Origin: Limnobaculum allomyrinae
GTDB lineage: Bacteria > Pseudomonadota > Gammaproteobacteria > Enterobacterales > Enterobacteriaceae
Direction of reading: 5' to 3'
DNA length: 64,000 nucleotides
NCBI RefSeq assembly: GCF_016649425.1
Contig: NZ_JADRCR010000009.1
Span: forward strand, 62,001 to 126,000
Shown: positions 19,924-30,468 of the stretch, piece by piece
Numbering within the stretch: position 1 is the first letter of the stretch
How the letters are laid out: every line of letters begins with the position of its first letter
The notes under the pieces: model-generated
Seen by the model: only the letters and a program-made list of their open reading frames with translations
Database searches by the model: none
What the model was told of the DNA's origin: nothing
Program-made: the position numbers and the translations under genes

Positions 19924-20979
19924 ATGAAGCCTATTTTTAGCAGGGGGCCATCCCTGCAGTTACGTCTTTTTCTGGCCGTTATCTTTGCTATCGTCCTGAT
20001 TGTTGTCGATAGTCGGTTAAGTATTTTTTCAAAAGTACGTAGTTATCTGGACACCGCCGTTAGCCCATTCTTTTTTGTGGCAAACGGACCTCGTGACATT
20101 TTGGATGGTGTTTCTAACACCTTCACTTCTCGTGAAGATCTACAGAAAGAAAATGAATTGCTGCGTAATGAATTATTGCTGAGAAACAGTGATATTCAGC
20201 TATTGGGGCAACTCAGACAAGAAAATAACCGATTACGCGAGTTACTGGGTTCACCGCTGCGCGGCGATGAACATAAAATGATTACTCAGGTGCTTTCAAC
20301 GGAGTCTGATCCTTATAGCTACCAGGTAGTTATTGATAAAGGGTTTCAGGACGGCGTATATGAAGGCCAACCGGTTATCAACGATAAAGGTGTTGTTGGG
20401 CAGGTGGTTGCCGTTGCCCGTAATACCAGTCGGGTTCTATTAATCTGCGATACCTCTCACTCTTTGCCTATTCAGGTTTTGCGTAATGACATTCGTGTTA
20501 TTGCGGTAGGAACTGGCTGTACGGAAGATTTACAGCTGGAATATTTACCGCGGGATACTGATATTCGCGTAGGTGACGTTTTGGTAACGTCCGGCCTGGG
20601 GGGGCGATTCCCTGAAGGTTATCCGGTCGCCGTTGTTTCTTCTGTGACTATTGACGATCAACGGGCTAATACCGTGATTCAGGCACATCCAACCGTAGCG
20701 CTACAGCGCTTACGCTATTTATTGTTGCTGTGGCCGAACGATCGTGATGGGCTTCAGCCTTTGCCTTCAGAAGAAGTACGACGTATTGCAAAAGAGCGCC
20801 TGCGCCAGATGATGCCTCAGGTACTGCCTCCGGATACCACACCGCCAGTACCGCCAGCAAATTCAACACCGTCTTCAGCGGTACCCGGTGCCACTCAACC
20901 GCCAACGCCACTAAGACAACCCGCGCCAGGACAACCGGTACAACAGCCAACAGCTGCACCAGCTAATCGGAGTCAGTGA
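19924..20979 (+). CDS. mreC: rod-shape-determining protein MreC
   Basis: Bitopic inner-membrane protein whose periplasmic part scaffolds the elongasome and activates PBP2/RodA. The 351-residue protein has a short cytoplasmic start ([10 protein letters not shown]), one membrane helix (about 15-33), a coiled coil (about 70-110), two beta-barrel domains with GVVGQV and [14 protein letters not shown], and a Pro/Gln-rich low-complexity C-terminal tail of about 70 residues. ATG at 19924 is chosen by homology, with AAGGA upstream. Confidence 0.96.
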   Translation: MKPIFSRGPSLQLRLFLAVIFAIVLIVVDSRLSIFSKVRSYLDTAVSPFFFVANGPRDILDGVSNTFTSREDLQKENELLRNELLLRNSDIQLLGQLRQENNRLRELLGSPLRGDEHKMITQVLSTESDPYSYQVVIDKGFQDGVYEGQPVINDKGVVGQVVAVARNTSRVLLICDTSHSLPIQVLRNDIRVIAVGTGCTEDLQLEYLPRDTDIRVGDVLVTSGLGGRFPEGYPVAVVSSVTIDDQRANTVIQAHPTVALQRLRYLLLLWPNDRDGLQPLPSEEVRRIAKERLRQMMPQVLPPDTTPPVPPANSTPSSAVPGATQPPTPLRQPAPGQPVQQPTAAPANRSQ

Positions 20980-21467
20980 TGAGCAGTTATAATAGCTCTG
21001 GTCGTCTGATTGTCTGGATCACCTTTTTGCTGGCCATGGTGTTACAAACCATGCCCTGGCCAGAGGAATTTCATCAGTTCCGTCCTTCATGGGTGATGTT
21101 GATTTTGGTGTATTGGGTGATGGCTTTACCACACCGGATTAACGTTGGAACGGCTTTTATTCTTGGCTTAGTCTGGGATTTAACGCTGGGAGCCACACTT
21201 GGTGTCAGAGGATTAGCGCTGGGCATCATTGCCTATGTGGTAGCGTTCCGCAGCCAATTATTGCGTAACATGGCGCTGTGGCAGCAGGCACTGATTGTGG
21301 TATTACTCTCTTTAGTCATGAGTGTGATTGTCTTTTGGGCTGAGTTTTTGGTGCACAATGTGACATTTCGCCCGGAGATTTTGTGGAACAGCGCAATTAA
21401 CGGTTTGTTATGGCCGTGGCTATTTTTATTAATGCGTAAAGTGCGTCGACGCTTTGCTGTCCGATGA
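20979..21467 (+). CDS. mreD: rod-shape-determining protein MreD
   Basis: Integral inner-membrane partner of MreC in the elongasome. The 162-residue protein has about five or six hydrophobic segments and the MreD hallmarks [12 protein letters not shown] and [17 protein letters not shown]. Its ATG overlaps the mreC stop (TGATGA) with GGAG upstream, so translation is coupled. Confidence 0.95.
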   Translation: MSSYNSSGRLIVWITFLLAMVLQTMPWPEEFHQFRPSWVMLILVYWVMALPHRINVGTAFILGLVWDLTLGATLGVRGLALGIIAYVVAFRSQLLRNMALWQQALIVVLLSLVMSVIVFWAEFLVHNVTFRPEILWNSAINGLLWPWLFLLMRKVRRRFAVR

Positions 21468-21475
21468 GATTTTAT

Positions 21476-22060
21476 ATGCAGCCTATTTATCTGGCTTCTG
21501 CCTCTCCCCGCCGTCGTGAACTGTTAACATTGTTGCAGATCCCCTTTGAACGCTTAAACACCGAAGTTGAAGAGTGCCAACTGCAAGGGGAAAAGCCATT
21601 AGACTATGTTTGTCGCTTAGCAAAAAGCAAAGCACAGGCTGGCGTTCTGGTGGCAGAAAAGGATTATCCGGTTTTAGGTGCTGACACTATTGTGGTGTTG
21701 GACGACCGGGTTCTGGAAAAGCCAAAAGATGCCGAAGATGCCACCCGCATGTTGCAAATGTTGTCGGGCCGTCAGCATTTAGTCATTACGGCGATTGCAT
21801 TTGCTAATCAACAGGATGTGATGTGTTATTCTGTTAGCACAGACGTTATTTTTCGTCAGTTGAGTGAGCAGGATATTACCGCTTATATTGCCAGCGGCGA
21901 ACCGATGGATAAGGCCGGTGCTTATGGTATTCAGGGGTTTGGTGGCACTTTTGTCAGGACAATTCATGGTAGCTATCATGCCGTTGTCGGTTTACCTTTG
22001 GTTGAAACCCGTGAGCTTCTGGATGCCTTTTTGGTAGCTCAGGCTGGGCGTATAAAATAA
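21476..22060 (+). CDS. yhdE: Maf/YhdE nucleoside triphosphate pyrophosphatase (dTTP/UTP)
   Basis: House-cleaning enzyme that hydrolyses dTTP, UTP and modified pyrimidine nucleotides to monophosphates. The 194-residue protein shows [11 protein letters not shown] near its start, the catalytic region [11 protein letters not shown] and [12 protein letters not shown] near the end. ATG at 21476 ([11 protein letters not shown]) is preferred to an in-frame start at 21464 that overlaps mreD. It sits between mreD and rng as in E. coli. Confidence 0.94.
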   Translation: MQPIYLASASPRRRELLTLLQIPFERLNTEVEECQLQGEKPLDYVCRLAKSKAQAGVLVAEKDYPVLGADTIVVLDDRVLEKPKDAEDATRMLQMLSGRQHLVITAIAFANQQDVMCYSVSTDVIFRQLSEQDITAYIASGEPMDKAGAYGIQGFGGTFVRTIHGSYHAVVGLPLVETRELLDAFLVAQAGRIK

Positions 22061-22069
22061 GGAATAATA

Positions 22070-23539
22070 ATGACGGCGGAACTGTTAGTTAACGTTACCC
22101 CTTCTGAAACGCGAGTTGCTTTTATTGATGGCGGTATCCTGCAGGAAATTCACATCGATCGGGAGTCCAAACGCGGTATTGTAGGTAATATTTATAAAGG
22201 TCGAGTCAGCCGGGTATTGCCAGGAATGCAGGCGGCTTTTATTGATATTGGTTTGGATAAAGCTGCTTTTCTTCATGCATCAGATATTATGCCGCACACA
22301 GAGTGCATTGCTGATAATGAACAAAAGCAGTTTCACGTACGTGACATTACTGAGTTGGTGCGTCAGGGGCAGGATTTGGTGGTTCAGGTGGTAAAAGATC
22401 CACTGGGAACTAAAGGTGCCCGTTTGACTACTGATATCACGCTACCTTCCCGCTATCTGGTATTTATGCCAGGCGCTGCTCACGTCGGCGTTTCTCAACG
22501 TATTGACAGTGAAGAAGAGCGTGAACGCTTAAAGCAAATTGTGGCGGAATACTGCGATGAGATGGGGGGCTTTATTATCCGCACCGCAGCAGAAGGTGTG
22601 GGTAATGAGGAACTGGCTCAGGACGCCGCTTTTCTTAAACGCTTATGGGGTAAAGTGATTGAGCGTAAAAGCCGTGGCGGCACTAAAAATATGCTGTACG
22701 GTGAGCTGGCGCTAACCCAGCGCGTGTTGCGTGATTTTGTTGGCGAATCACTGGATCGTATCAGAGTGGATTCCCGCCTGACTTATGATTCTCTGGTGGA
22801 ATTTACCGCAGAATTTATGCCGCAGATGACCTCTAAACTGGAGCGTTATACCGGCAAGCAGCCAATTTTTGATTTGTACGATGTTGAAAACGAAATTCAG
22901 CGAGCATTGGATCGAAAAGTAGAGTTAAAGTCTGGCGGCTATCTGATTATTGACCAGACAGAAGCCATGACCACCATCGATATTAATACCGGTGCATTTG
23001 TTGGTCATCGTAATCTGGATGAAACTATCTTTAATACCAATATTGAAGCGACTCAGGCGATAGCCCGCCAGCTGCGACTGCGTAATTTAGGCGGTATCAT
23101 TATTATTGATTTTATTGATATGACCAGTGAAGACCATCGCCGCCGGGTACTGAATTCTCTTGAACAGGCATTGTCAAAAGATCGAGTGAAGACCAGCGTA
23201 AATGAATTTTCTGCGTTAGGGCTGGTTGAGATGACCCGCAAGCGCACTCGTGAAAGCCTGGAGCATGTTTTATGCGGTGAATGTCCAAGCTGTCGCGGCC
23301 GCGGTCGAGTGAAAACGGTGGAAACGGTCTGTTATGAAATCCTGCGGGAAATTGTACGTGTGCACCACGCTTACGATGCGGATCGCTTTCTGGTTTATGC
23401 TTCCCCGGCGGTTGGGGATGCATTAAAGAGCGAAGAGTCATACTCTTTAGCAGAAGTTGAGCTCTTTGTTGGAAAACAGGTTAAAATTCAAATAGAACCA
23501 CTTTATAACAGGGAACAGTTTGACGTGGTGATGATGTAG
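22070..23539 (+). CDS. rng: ribonuclease G
   Basis: Endoribonuclease of the RNase E/G family that matures the 5' end of 16S rRNA and degrades some mRNAs. The 489-residue protein has an N-terminal S1 RNA-binding domain (GNIYKGRVSRVLPGMQAAF), a 5' sensor region, and the DNase-I-like catalytic part with the magnesium-binding aspartates in TTIDINTG and IIIDFIDM. The zinc-link cysteines are in CGECPSCRGRG. It lacks the long degradosome scaffold of RNase E. It starts nine bases after yhdE and leads into yhdP. Confidence 0.97.
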   Translation: MTAELLVNVTPSETRVAFIDGGILQEIHIDRESKRGIVGNIYKGRVSRVLPGMQAAFIDIGLDKAAFLHASDIMPHTECIADNEQKQFHVRDITELVRQGQDLVVQVVKDPLGTKGARLTTDITLPSRYLVFMPGAAHVGVSQRIDSEEERERLKQIVAEYCDEMGGFIIRTAAEGVGNEELAQDAAFLKRLWGKVIERKSRGGTKNMLYGELALTQRVLRDFVGESLDRIRVDSRLTYDSLVEFTAEFMPQMTSKLERYTGKQPIFDLYDVENEIQRALDRKVELKSGGYLIIDQTEAMTTIDINTGAFVGHRNLDETIFNTNIEATQAIARQLRLRNLGGIIIIDFIDMTSEDHRRRVLNSLEQALSKDRVKTSVNEFSALGLVEMTRKRTRESLEHVLCGECPSCRGRGRVKTVETVCYEILREIVRVHHAYDADRFLVYASPAVGDALKSEESYSLAEVELFVGKQVKIQIEPLYNREQFDVVMM

Positions 23540-23585
23540 TGGGCAGATGAGACATTAAACCCGTGTAGTAGCCAGAGGAGGAAGG

Positions 23586-26500
23586 ATGAGGCGAACGAGC
23601 CGCATGCTGTTTAAAATAGTGATACTGCTATTAGTGCTGCTTACGCTGGTTGTCGGTGGTTTGCGCTTTGCCTTGCCCCGAATTAATGAATATCGACAAC
23701 CCATTCTGGATACCGTTAACCGATTTACCGGCATTCCTGCTCAAGTGGAGCAGATGGAAGGTAAATGGGAAATGTTTGGTCCCGCGCTTGATTTACGCAG
23801 TATCTCATTAGAAACCTCCGCCGGAAAAATTGATATCTCCCGGGTCACTATTGCCCTCGATGTTTGGGAGTCTTTGCTGCATTTTCGTTTTCAATTCAGA
23901 GATTTGACCTTTTATCAGGTGAAAGGCGATCTTGATTATATGGTGGGGCAGTCGGATGAGACTCAGGAGTCTTCTGATTTAACCACGCTGGAAAATATCT
24001 TTTTAAAACAGTTCGACCATTTCATTTTACGCGACAGCAAACTCTCTTTTCTGGCCTTATCTGGCGATCGGGTTACGGTTGAGCTCCCGCGATTAACCTG
24101 GTTAAACAGCCGTAACCGCCACCGTGCTGAAGGGCAGGTTCACGTTTCGACAGAGAATGGCCCACACGGTTTATTAGAGGTTCGCCTCGATCTCCGAGAT
24201 GAAGAAGGGCTGTTAGATAATGGCACCGTCTATCTTCAGGCTAATGATGTCAATATGCTGCCGTGGCTCAGCCACTGGTTTAAATCGAATTCCGGATTTG
24301 ATAACGCTCAGTTTAGCCTGGCTTCCTGGCTTTATATTAAGAAAGGGGTTATTGACGGCGGCGATGTATTACTGAGTCAGGGTAGAGCTAACTGGCATAA
24401 CGATGAAAACATGCACCAGTTAGACGTTAACCAATTGTCAGTACATCTGGCCCGACAGGAGAAAGGCTGGCGATTAGATGTACCTTCGCTCAATTTGAAA
24501 ACCGATGGCGTCGTCTGGCCGGATGGCCGTGTCAGTCTGTTCTGGCAACCTGATGGCATCGCTTCTAACGGCGATAAGTGGGAGGAGATGCTGCGCATTC
24601 GTGCAGAAAACCTGAGCCTTGACCATATCAATCCGTTGTTGCCTATTTTTAGTTTCCTGACACCGGATGCACTGGATATCTGGTTTAAGATGGATCCTCA
24701 TGGCAACTTGCCGCTTCTGGCGTTGGATATTCCATTAAAGCAGCCAGAAAACCTTCATTTTCAGGCGAAATGGCAGGACGCCAGCTGGCAACCGTGGGAA
24801 TTAATTCCGGGTAGTAATCACACTCAGGGAACTATCGCCGGGAGTACCCGCGAAGGAACCATGAGTGTTGCATTGAATAACAGCACGCTGCCATACAGCA
24901 GCGTATTCCGAGCTCCTCTGGAAGTTAGCAAGGCTAATGCCACATTAAACTGGTTGAATGACCAGAATGAATTTCGTTTATGGAGCGACCATATCGATGT
25001 TCAGGCTAAATCTTTATGGGTCAATGGTGGGTTTGATTATACTCAGCCCGAAGGTGGCGCTCCCTGGTTAAGCATTCTGGCGGGGATTCGGGTATATGAT
25101 GCCGGCGATGCCTGGCGTTACTTCCCTGAGCCGCTCATGGGCAAAGATTTAGTCGATTACCTCTCTTCAGCCATTATTGCCGGTAAGGCGGATAACGCGA
25201 CTTTGATTTTTTCCGGCGATCCTCATCAGTTTCCTTATCCTGAAAAAGATGGTCTGTTTGAAGTCTATGCGCCATTAACTGAAACCACTTTCAAGTTTCA
25301 GCCTGACTGGAAACCGCTGACTGATATGACCATAGATTTGGATTTTATCAATGCGGGATTATGGATGAATGCGCCAACGGCGAAGCTGGGAAAGGTGAAT
25401 GGGCGTAACATTGAAGCCATTATTGCCGACTACGCTAAACATCAACTAGAGATTACCGCGGATGTGGATGGTGATGGCATTGATGTTCGTGACTATATGA
25501 ATGGTTCACCGTTGAAGTCATCTGTAGGTGCGGCGTTGGAAGAGGTTGAAGTTCAGGGTAATGTTAGCGGGCGCTTACAGCTGGATATCCCCCTTGATGG
25601 TAAAGATGCGATTGCTAAAGGGGATATCACCCTGAAAGGTAATAGCCTGCATATTAAGCCGATTGATTCCACGATGGAAAATGTCAGCGGAACCTTTAGT
25701 TTTGATAATGGTGATCTCATCAGTAAACCATTAACTGCCCAGTGGTTTAATCAACCGGTAGGTTTGAATTTTTCTACCAAACAAAATGCCAAAGATTATG
25801 GCGTTAAGGTTGGCATAACCGGTAACTGGTCGGTGGCTAAGTTACCGTGGTTACCAAAAGAGATCGCTTCAGAAGTCTCGGGGAGTGCTGGCTGGAAGAG
25901 CGACGTTGCTATCACGTTGCCACCAAAAGGCAGCGCTAAATATGATGTGCTGTTTACCGGCGATCTGAAAGGTGTGAGCAGTCGCTTACCGGCTCCGCTA
26001 AATAAGTCAGCGGGGTCTGCGCTGCCGATCAAACTGAAAGCCAGCGGTGACCTGAAAGGCTTTAATATGGATGGAACCATTGCGGGTAATCAGGCAATCA
26101 ATAGCCAGTGGGCATTCACTAAGGATCAAACCCGGTTAACACGCCTTGCCTGGCAGATGAATAGCCAAAAAATACCGGTTCTCTCTTCCGATGAACGCCT
26201 CGATATGCAACTACCGGCGCTAGATGGTGAAAAGCTTATGGCAGTACTTGGTTCGCTGAGTGCGGCAGATACCACTGGAAAAACAGGAAAGTTTGCCATG
26301 CCGCCGCGTTGGATTTTCCGTTCTCCACAGGTTGAACTGGCCGGACAGTTCTGGCGTGATGTTGCCGTTGAGGTGGATAACCGTTCTGCTAACACAGCGG
26401 TAGGGATCAAAGGCAAAGAGATCGATGCCCGACTCAGTATTAACAATAACCAGCCGTGGCGAGCAGATATTGATTATCTGTATTTCAATCCTAAAAAAGA

Positions 26501-27401
26501 GAGCCTGTTGGGCAGCACGAGCAATAGTAAAGGGAAAACAGGTAAGTCCTCACTCTCTTCTATCAATTTCGGTCGTCTACCCTCTCTCATGATCCGCTGT
26601 AAAGAGTGCTGGGGAATGGGGCAACGTCTGGGGATTGTTGAGGCTGATGTAAAATTCCGTCCCGAAAGTTTAAGCCTGAGTAATGGGGTGATTGACACCG
26701 GTAATACCCGATTAACATTCAGTGGTGACTGGTTGCGTTCAGCGGCGGGGGCTGCCACTCGGGTCGATGGCAAATTATCCGGACAACAAATTGATCGCAG
26801 TATGGATTATTTTGGTGTTTATACTCCGCTTAAAGATGCGCCTTTTGATGTGAATTTCAGTCTGGCGTGGCAGGGAGATCCCTGGTCACCTCAGGTAGAT
26901 ACTCTTGATGGTCAGGTCGTTACCAAATTGGGTAAAGGGATGGTTGATAACGCCGGCGGAGGCCATGCCGGACAAATCCTGAGGCTGTTAAGCTTTAACG
27001 CATTAATACGTAAACTGCAGTTTGATTTTAGCGATACGTTTGGTAATGGTTTTTACTTTGATACTATCAGTGGAAGTCTCAAACTGGCTAAAGGCGTTGC
27101 AACTACCAGTGATACTTTGATTGATGGCTTATCTGCGGACATTGCTGTTGATGGCTCTATTGATTTAGCCAAACAACGCCTCAATCTTAATGCTGTAGTC
27201 GCACCTGAAATTTCGGCTACGGTAGGCGTAGCAACCGCGTTTGTGGTAAACCCTATCGCAGGCGCCGCAGTATTTACGGTGAGTCAGGTTCTTGCTCCTT
27301 TGTGGAATAAGATTTCACTGATTCGTTATAAAATTGATGGTAGTTTCGATAATCCAAATGTGAACGAAGTATTGCGTCAACCGAAGGGAGAAGGCGATTA
27401 A
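23586..27401 (+). CDS. yhdP: AsmA-like bridge protein YhdP
   Basis: Giant envelope protein that helps carry phospholipid between inner and outer membranes, alongside TamB and YdbH. The 1271-residue protein is close to E. coli YhdP (1266) and intact. One N-terminal membrane helix (about 10-30) is followed by a DUF3971-type beta-groove through most of the length and an AsmA-2 C-terminal region (GHAGQILRLLSFNALIRKLQFDF, about residue 1120 onward). It starts 47 bp after rng with AGGAGG upstream and overlaps the next ATG by one base. Confidence 0.94.
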   Translation: MRRTSRMLFKIVILLLVLLTLVVGGLRFALPRINEYRQPILDTVNRFTGIPAQVEQMEGKWEMFGPALDLRSISLETSAGKIDISRVTIALDVWESLLHFRFQFRDLTFYQVKGDLDYMVGQSDETQESSDLTTLENIFLKQFDHFILRDSKLSFLALSGDRVTVELPRLTWLNSRNRHRAEGQVHVSTENGPHGLLEVRLDLRDEEGLLDNGTVYLQANDVNMLPWLSHWFKSNSGFDNAQFSLASWLYIKKGVIDGGDVLLSQGRANWHNDENMHQLDVNQLSVHLARQEKGWRLDVPSLNLKTDGVVWPDGRVSLFWQPDGIASNGDKWEEMLRIRAENLSLDHINPLLPIFSFLTPDALDIWFKMDPHGNLPLLALDIPLKQPENLHFQAKWQDASWQPWELIPGSNHTQGTIAGSTREGTMSVALNNSTLPYSSVFRAPLEVSKANATLNWLNDQNEFRLWSDHIDVQAKSLWVNGGFDYTQPEGGAPWLSILAGIRVYDAGDAWRYFPEPLMGKDLVDYLSSAIIAGKADNATLIFSGDPHQFPYPEKDGLFEVYAPLTETTFKFQPDWKPLTDMTIDLDFINAGLWMNAPTAKLGKVNGRNIEAIIADYAKHQLEITADVDGDGIDVRDYMNGSPLKSSVGAALEEVEVQGNVSGRLQLDIPLDGKDAIAKGDITLKGNSLHIKPIDSTMENVSGTFSFDNGDLISKPLTAQWFNQPVGLNFSTKQNAKDYGVKVGITGNWSVAKLPWLPKEIASEVSGSAGWKSDVAITLPPKGSAKYDVLFTGDLKGVSSRLPAPLNKSAGSALPIKLKASGDLKGFNMDGTIAGNQAINSQWAFTKDQTRLTRLAWQMNSQKIPVLSSDERLDMQLPALDGEKLMAVLGSLSAADTTGKTGKFAMPPRWIFRSPQVELAGQFWRDVAVEVDNRSANTAVGIKGKEIDARLSINNNQPWRADIDYLYFNPKKESLLGSTSNSKGKTGKSSLSSINFGRLPSLMIRCKECWGMGQRLGIVEADVKFRPESLSLSNGVIDTGNTRLTFSGDWLRSAAGAATRVDGKLSGQQIDRSMDYFGVYTPLKDAPFDVNFSLAWQGDPWSPQVDTLDGQVVTKLGKGMVDNAGGGHAGQILRLLSFNALIRKLQFDFSDTFGNGFYFDTISGSLKLAKGVATTSDTLIDGLSADIAVDGSIDLAKQRLNLNAVVAPEISATVGVATAFVVNPIAGAAVFTVSQVLAPLWNKISLIRYKIDGSFDNPNVNEVLRQPKGEGD

Positions 27402-28249
27402 TGAGAAGTGCTAACGTAGCTCTGTTACAACTCTGTAGTGGGGATAATGTGCGTGCCAATCTGGCGCAAATTGAGCAACAAATTAAGCAGTTGAAGCCCC
27501 ATGTGAAGTTGGTTATGACGCCGGAGAATGCGTTACTGTTTGCTGATACTCAAACCTATTATAAATATTCCGAAACAGAAGGAACCGGGCCACTTCAGGA
27601 TGCTATCAGGGAAATGGCAATACGCTATGGCGTATGGATTTTAGTAGGTTCAATGCCGCTTATCAGCCGTGAAGATCCGGATCGTTTAACCGCCAGTAGC
27701 CTGTTGTTTGATGACAAGGGTGAAATCAAAGCCCGTTATGACAAAATGCATATGTTTGATGCTGATGTTGCCGACGGACACAACCATTACCGTGAGTCGG
27801 ATGCTTATGCCTATGGCCAGCATTTAACGGTGGTTGATACGCCAGTTGGCCGACTGGGGATGACTATTTGTTATGATTTACGTTTTCCTGGCTTGTATCA
27901 GGCGTTGAGAGAGCAAGGTGCTGAACTGATCTCTATTCCGGCGGCCTTTACCCGCGTAACGGGGGAAGCGCACTGGGAAATTCTGCTGCGCGCCCGCGCG
28001 ATTGAAAACCAGTGCTGGATTCTGGCTCCGGCTCAGGTTGGGCGCCATGGTTCAACCCGTCGCACCTGGGGCCATACGATGGCCATTGATCCATGGGGAA
28101 GCGTGGTTGGCATTAATGCGGATGCGGTTGAAGGCATCAAGGTACATGTAGATACTTCCGGCATGCAGAAACTGCGTGAGCAAATGCCTGTCGTTAAACA
28201 CAATAGATTTCAGCCGGTGCTGAAAAATCCACTAAATAAGAGTGAATAA
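27401..28249 (+). CDS. nitrilase-superfamily amidohydrolase (deaminated glutathione amidase-like)
   Basis: The 282-residue protein has the complete carbon-nitrogen hydrolase triad: Glu in TPENALL, Lys in YDKMHMFD and Cys in ICYDLRFPG. The KxHxFD and CYDxRFP contexts are typical of the Nit1 branch, which hydrolyses deaminated glutathione, a metabolite-repair role. The substrate is inferred from these motifs only. Its start overlaps the yhdP stop by one base and tldD follows by five bases, so it belongs to the yhdP-tldD operon. Confidence 0.85.
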   Translation: MRSANVALLQLCSGDNVRANLAQIEQQIKQLKPHVKLVMTPENALLFADTQTYYKYSETEGTGPLQDAIREMAIRYGVWILVGSMPLISREDPDRLTASSLLFDDKGEIKARYDKMHMFDADVADGHNHYRESDAYAYGQHLTVVDTPVGRLGMTICYDLRFPGLYQALREQGAELISIPAAFTRVTGEAHWEILLRARAIENQCWILAPAQVGRHGSTRRTWGHTMAIDPWGSVVGINADAVEGIKVHVDTSGMQKLREQMPVVKHNRFQPVLKNPLNKSE

Positions 28250-28254
28250 CCATT

Positions 28255-29700
28255 ATGAATCTGACGCTGGTCAGTGAGCAGCTATTGGCTGCGAATAAAT
28301 TAAGCCATCAGGATCTGTTTAACGTTCTGGGGCAATTGTCTGAACGGCGTCTGGATTATGCCGACCTCTATTTTCAATCCAGCTACCATGAATCCTGGGT
28401 AATTGAAGACGGTATTATTAAAGATGGTTCCTACAATATCGATCAGGGTGTTGGGGTTCGGGCAATCAGCGGAGAAAAGACCGGTTTTGCCTATGCGGAT
28501 CAGATTACATTAAATGCCCTGACGCAAAGTGCTCATGCGGCTCGGTCTATTGTCAGTGATAAAGGAAACGGTAAAAGTCATGTGTTGGGTTCGGTGCCTT
28601 ACTCTTCACTCTATCCGGCCATTGATCCGCTGCAAAGCCTGTCTCGCGAAGCCAAAATTGAATTGCTGTATCGGGTCGATAAAGTGGCCAGAGCTGCAGA
28701 TAAGCGGGTACAGGAAGTCAATGCCAGTCTGAGTGGCGTGTACGAAATGGTACTGGTTGCCGCAACGGATGGTACTTTGGCTGCGGATATTCGGCCTTTA
28801 GTCCGCTTGTCTGTCAGCGTGCTGGTGGAAGAGAATGGTAAGCGTGAGCGTGGTTCCAGCGGCGGCGGTGGTCGTGTCGGTTATGAATATTTCCTTGAGC
28901 CGACCGAAATGGGTGTTCGTGCAGAAGTCTTTGCTCAGGAAGCAGTAAGAATGGCGCTGGTGAATCTTTCTGCTATTGCTGCTCCTGCGGGCGCGATGCC
29001 TGTGGTTCTGGGCGCTGGCTGGCCTGGCGTATTGTTGCATGAAGCCGTTGGTCATGGCCTTGAAGGTGACTTCAACCGTAAAGGTTCATCAGTCTTCAGT
29101 GGCCGCATGGGAGAACTGGTCGCATCAGAACTCTGTACCGTGGTTGATGACGGTACCATGATGGGACGTCGCGGTTCTTTGTCTATTGATGACGAAGGGG
29201 TTCCGGGGCAGTACAACGTGCTGATTGAAAACGGTATTCTCAAAGGCTATATGCAAGATAAGCTAAATGCCCGACTGATGGGGTTAGCGCCAACGGGTAA
29301 CGGACGCCGTGAATCTTATGCCAGCCTGCCAATGCCGCGGATGACCAACACTTATATGTTGGCGGGTAAATCCAGCCGGGAAGAGATTATTGCCAGCGTA
29401 GAATATGGCCTGTACGCCCCTAATTTTGGTGGTGGTCAGGTGGATATTACTTCAGGCAAGTTTGTGTTTTCTACTTCCGAAGCCTATTTGATCGAGAATG
29501 GTCGAATTGGTAAAGCGGTGAAAGGGGCAACGCTGATTGGCTCAGGCATTGAGGCAATGCAGCAGATCTCGATGGTAGGTAACGATCTGGCGCTGGATAA
29601 AGGGGTTGGTGTGTGTGGTAAAGAGGGGCAAAGTGTCCCCGTCGGTGTCGGACAGCCAACGCTGAAGCTGGATAATTTAACCGTGGGCGGAACGGCCTAA
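28255..29700 (+). CDS. tldD: metalloprotease TldD
   Basis: Subunit of the TldD/TldE (PmbA) heterodimeric zinc protease that degrades unfolded peptides, matures microcin B17 and processes CcdA. The 481-residue protein shows the zinc site HEAVGH with the downstream [10 protein letters not shown]. Its partner TldE is the pmbA product encoded at 40.5 kb, on the same strand but outside this operon. It is the last gene of rng-yhdP-nitrilase-tldD and is followed by a terminator. Confidence 0.96.
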   Translation: MNLTLVSEQLLAANKLSHQDLFNVLGQLSERRLDYADLYFQSSYHESWVIEDGIIKDGSYNIDQGVGVRAISGEKTGFAYADQITLNALTQSAHAARSIVSDKGNGKSHVLGSVPYSSLYPAIDPLQSLSREAKIELLYRVDKVARAADKRVQEVNASLSGVYEMVLVAATDGTLAADIRPLVRLSVSVLVEENGKRERGSSGGGGRVGYEYFLEPTEMGVRAEVFAQEAVRMALVNLSAIAAPAGAMPVVLGAGWPGVLLHEAVGHGLEGDFNRKGSSVFSGRMGELVASELCTVVDDGTMMGRRGSLSIDDEGVPGQYNVLIENGILKGYMQDKLNARLMGLAPTGNGRRESYASLPMPRMTNTYMLAGKSSREEIIASVEYGLYAPNFGGGQVDITSGKFVFSTSEAYLIENGRIGKAVKGATLIGSGIEAMQQISMVGNDLALDKGVGVCGKEGQSVPVGVGQPTLKLDNLTVGGTA

Positions 29701-29719
29701 GGTTCCTAATAAAAACAGG

Positions 29720-29752
29720 TCGGGTAACGGTTTATTTATTACCCGATCTTAT
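29720..29752 (+). terminator. tldD terminator
   Basis: An 8-bp stem (TCGGGTAA with TTACCCGA) and 11-nt loop are followed by a short T-rich stretch, 20 bp after the tldD stop. Confidence 0.7.
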
Positions 29753-29826
29753 TTCATGCCGCTAATCAGGGATATTGTCCTCCTGAGTTCGACAACATTC
29801 ATGTCATCTTTCGACGGGGTATTAAA

Positions 29827-30327
29827 ATGAGTATTTCCTACTACCAGTTAGCTACGCAAAGTACCATCCGTGTTCTAAATAATCTTGATCATCTAATCGA
29901 TATGGCGATGATATTTTGTGCAGAGCGCAAAATTGATGAGTCGGTATTGTTCAATGACCGTTTAGCGCCGGATATGTTTCCTTTGTCGCGTCAGGTTCAG
30001 CTGGTTAGTGATATGACTAAAGGTTGTGCTGCTCGTTTGGCCGGTATCGAACCACCGAGCTTTGCCGATACCGAAACATCATTTGAGCAGTTGAAGGAAC
30101 GTATCAAGAAAACGGTCGACTTCATTGCCTCGTTAAAAGAGAGCAATTTTGCCGATTGTGAGAAGCGTGATATCAAACTGCCGTGGTATGAAAATGCCCT
30201 TCCGGCTGAAGTCTTCTTATTACAGCATGCTCTGCCGAATATCTACTTCCATATCGCTACGGCATATAACATTTTACGCCACAATGGTGTGCCGGTAGGT
30301 AAACGCGACTATCTCGGTAAGATCTAA
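29827..30327 (+). CDS. DUF1993 family protein
   Basis: A 166-residue cytoplasmic protein of the DUF1993 family, predicted all-helical and related in fold to the DinB four-helix bundle. Recognisable stretches are an N-terminal tyrosine-rich helix, RLAPDMFPLSRQVQ, and the C-terminal NIYFHIATAYNILRHNGVPVGKRDYLG. Its function is unknown. ATG at 29827 is preceded by a spaced GACGGGG. It appears to be a single-gene unit; a weak inverted repeat (TCCTCTGG/CCAGAGGA, 30333-30371) follows and may be its terminator. Confidence 0.85.
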   Translation: MSISYYQLATQSTIRVLNNLDHLIDMAMIFCAERKIDESVLFNDRLAPDMFPLSRQVQLVSDMTKGCAARLAGIEPPSFADTETSFEQLKERIKKTVDFIASLKESNFADCEKRDIKLPWYENALPAEVFLLQHALPNIYFHIATAYNILRHNGVPVGKRDYLGKI

Positions 30328-30468
30328 TCTAATCCTCTGGTCTTCTTATGCTTGATGAGAGGGCCAGAGGATAAAACAATTATTTTCCCCACTTCACATT
30401 CCCTTCACTCACTTCACACATAGCCTGATTATATTGCTGACTATTCTAACTTTAGTGAGATTTCGGCC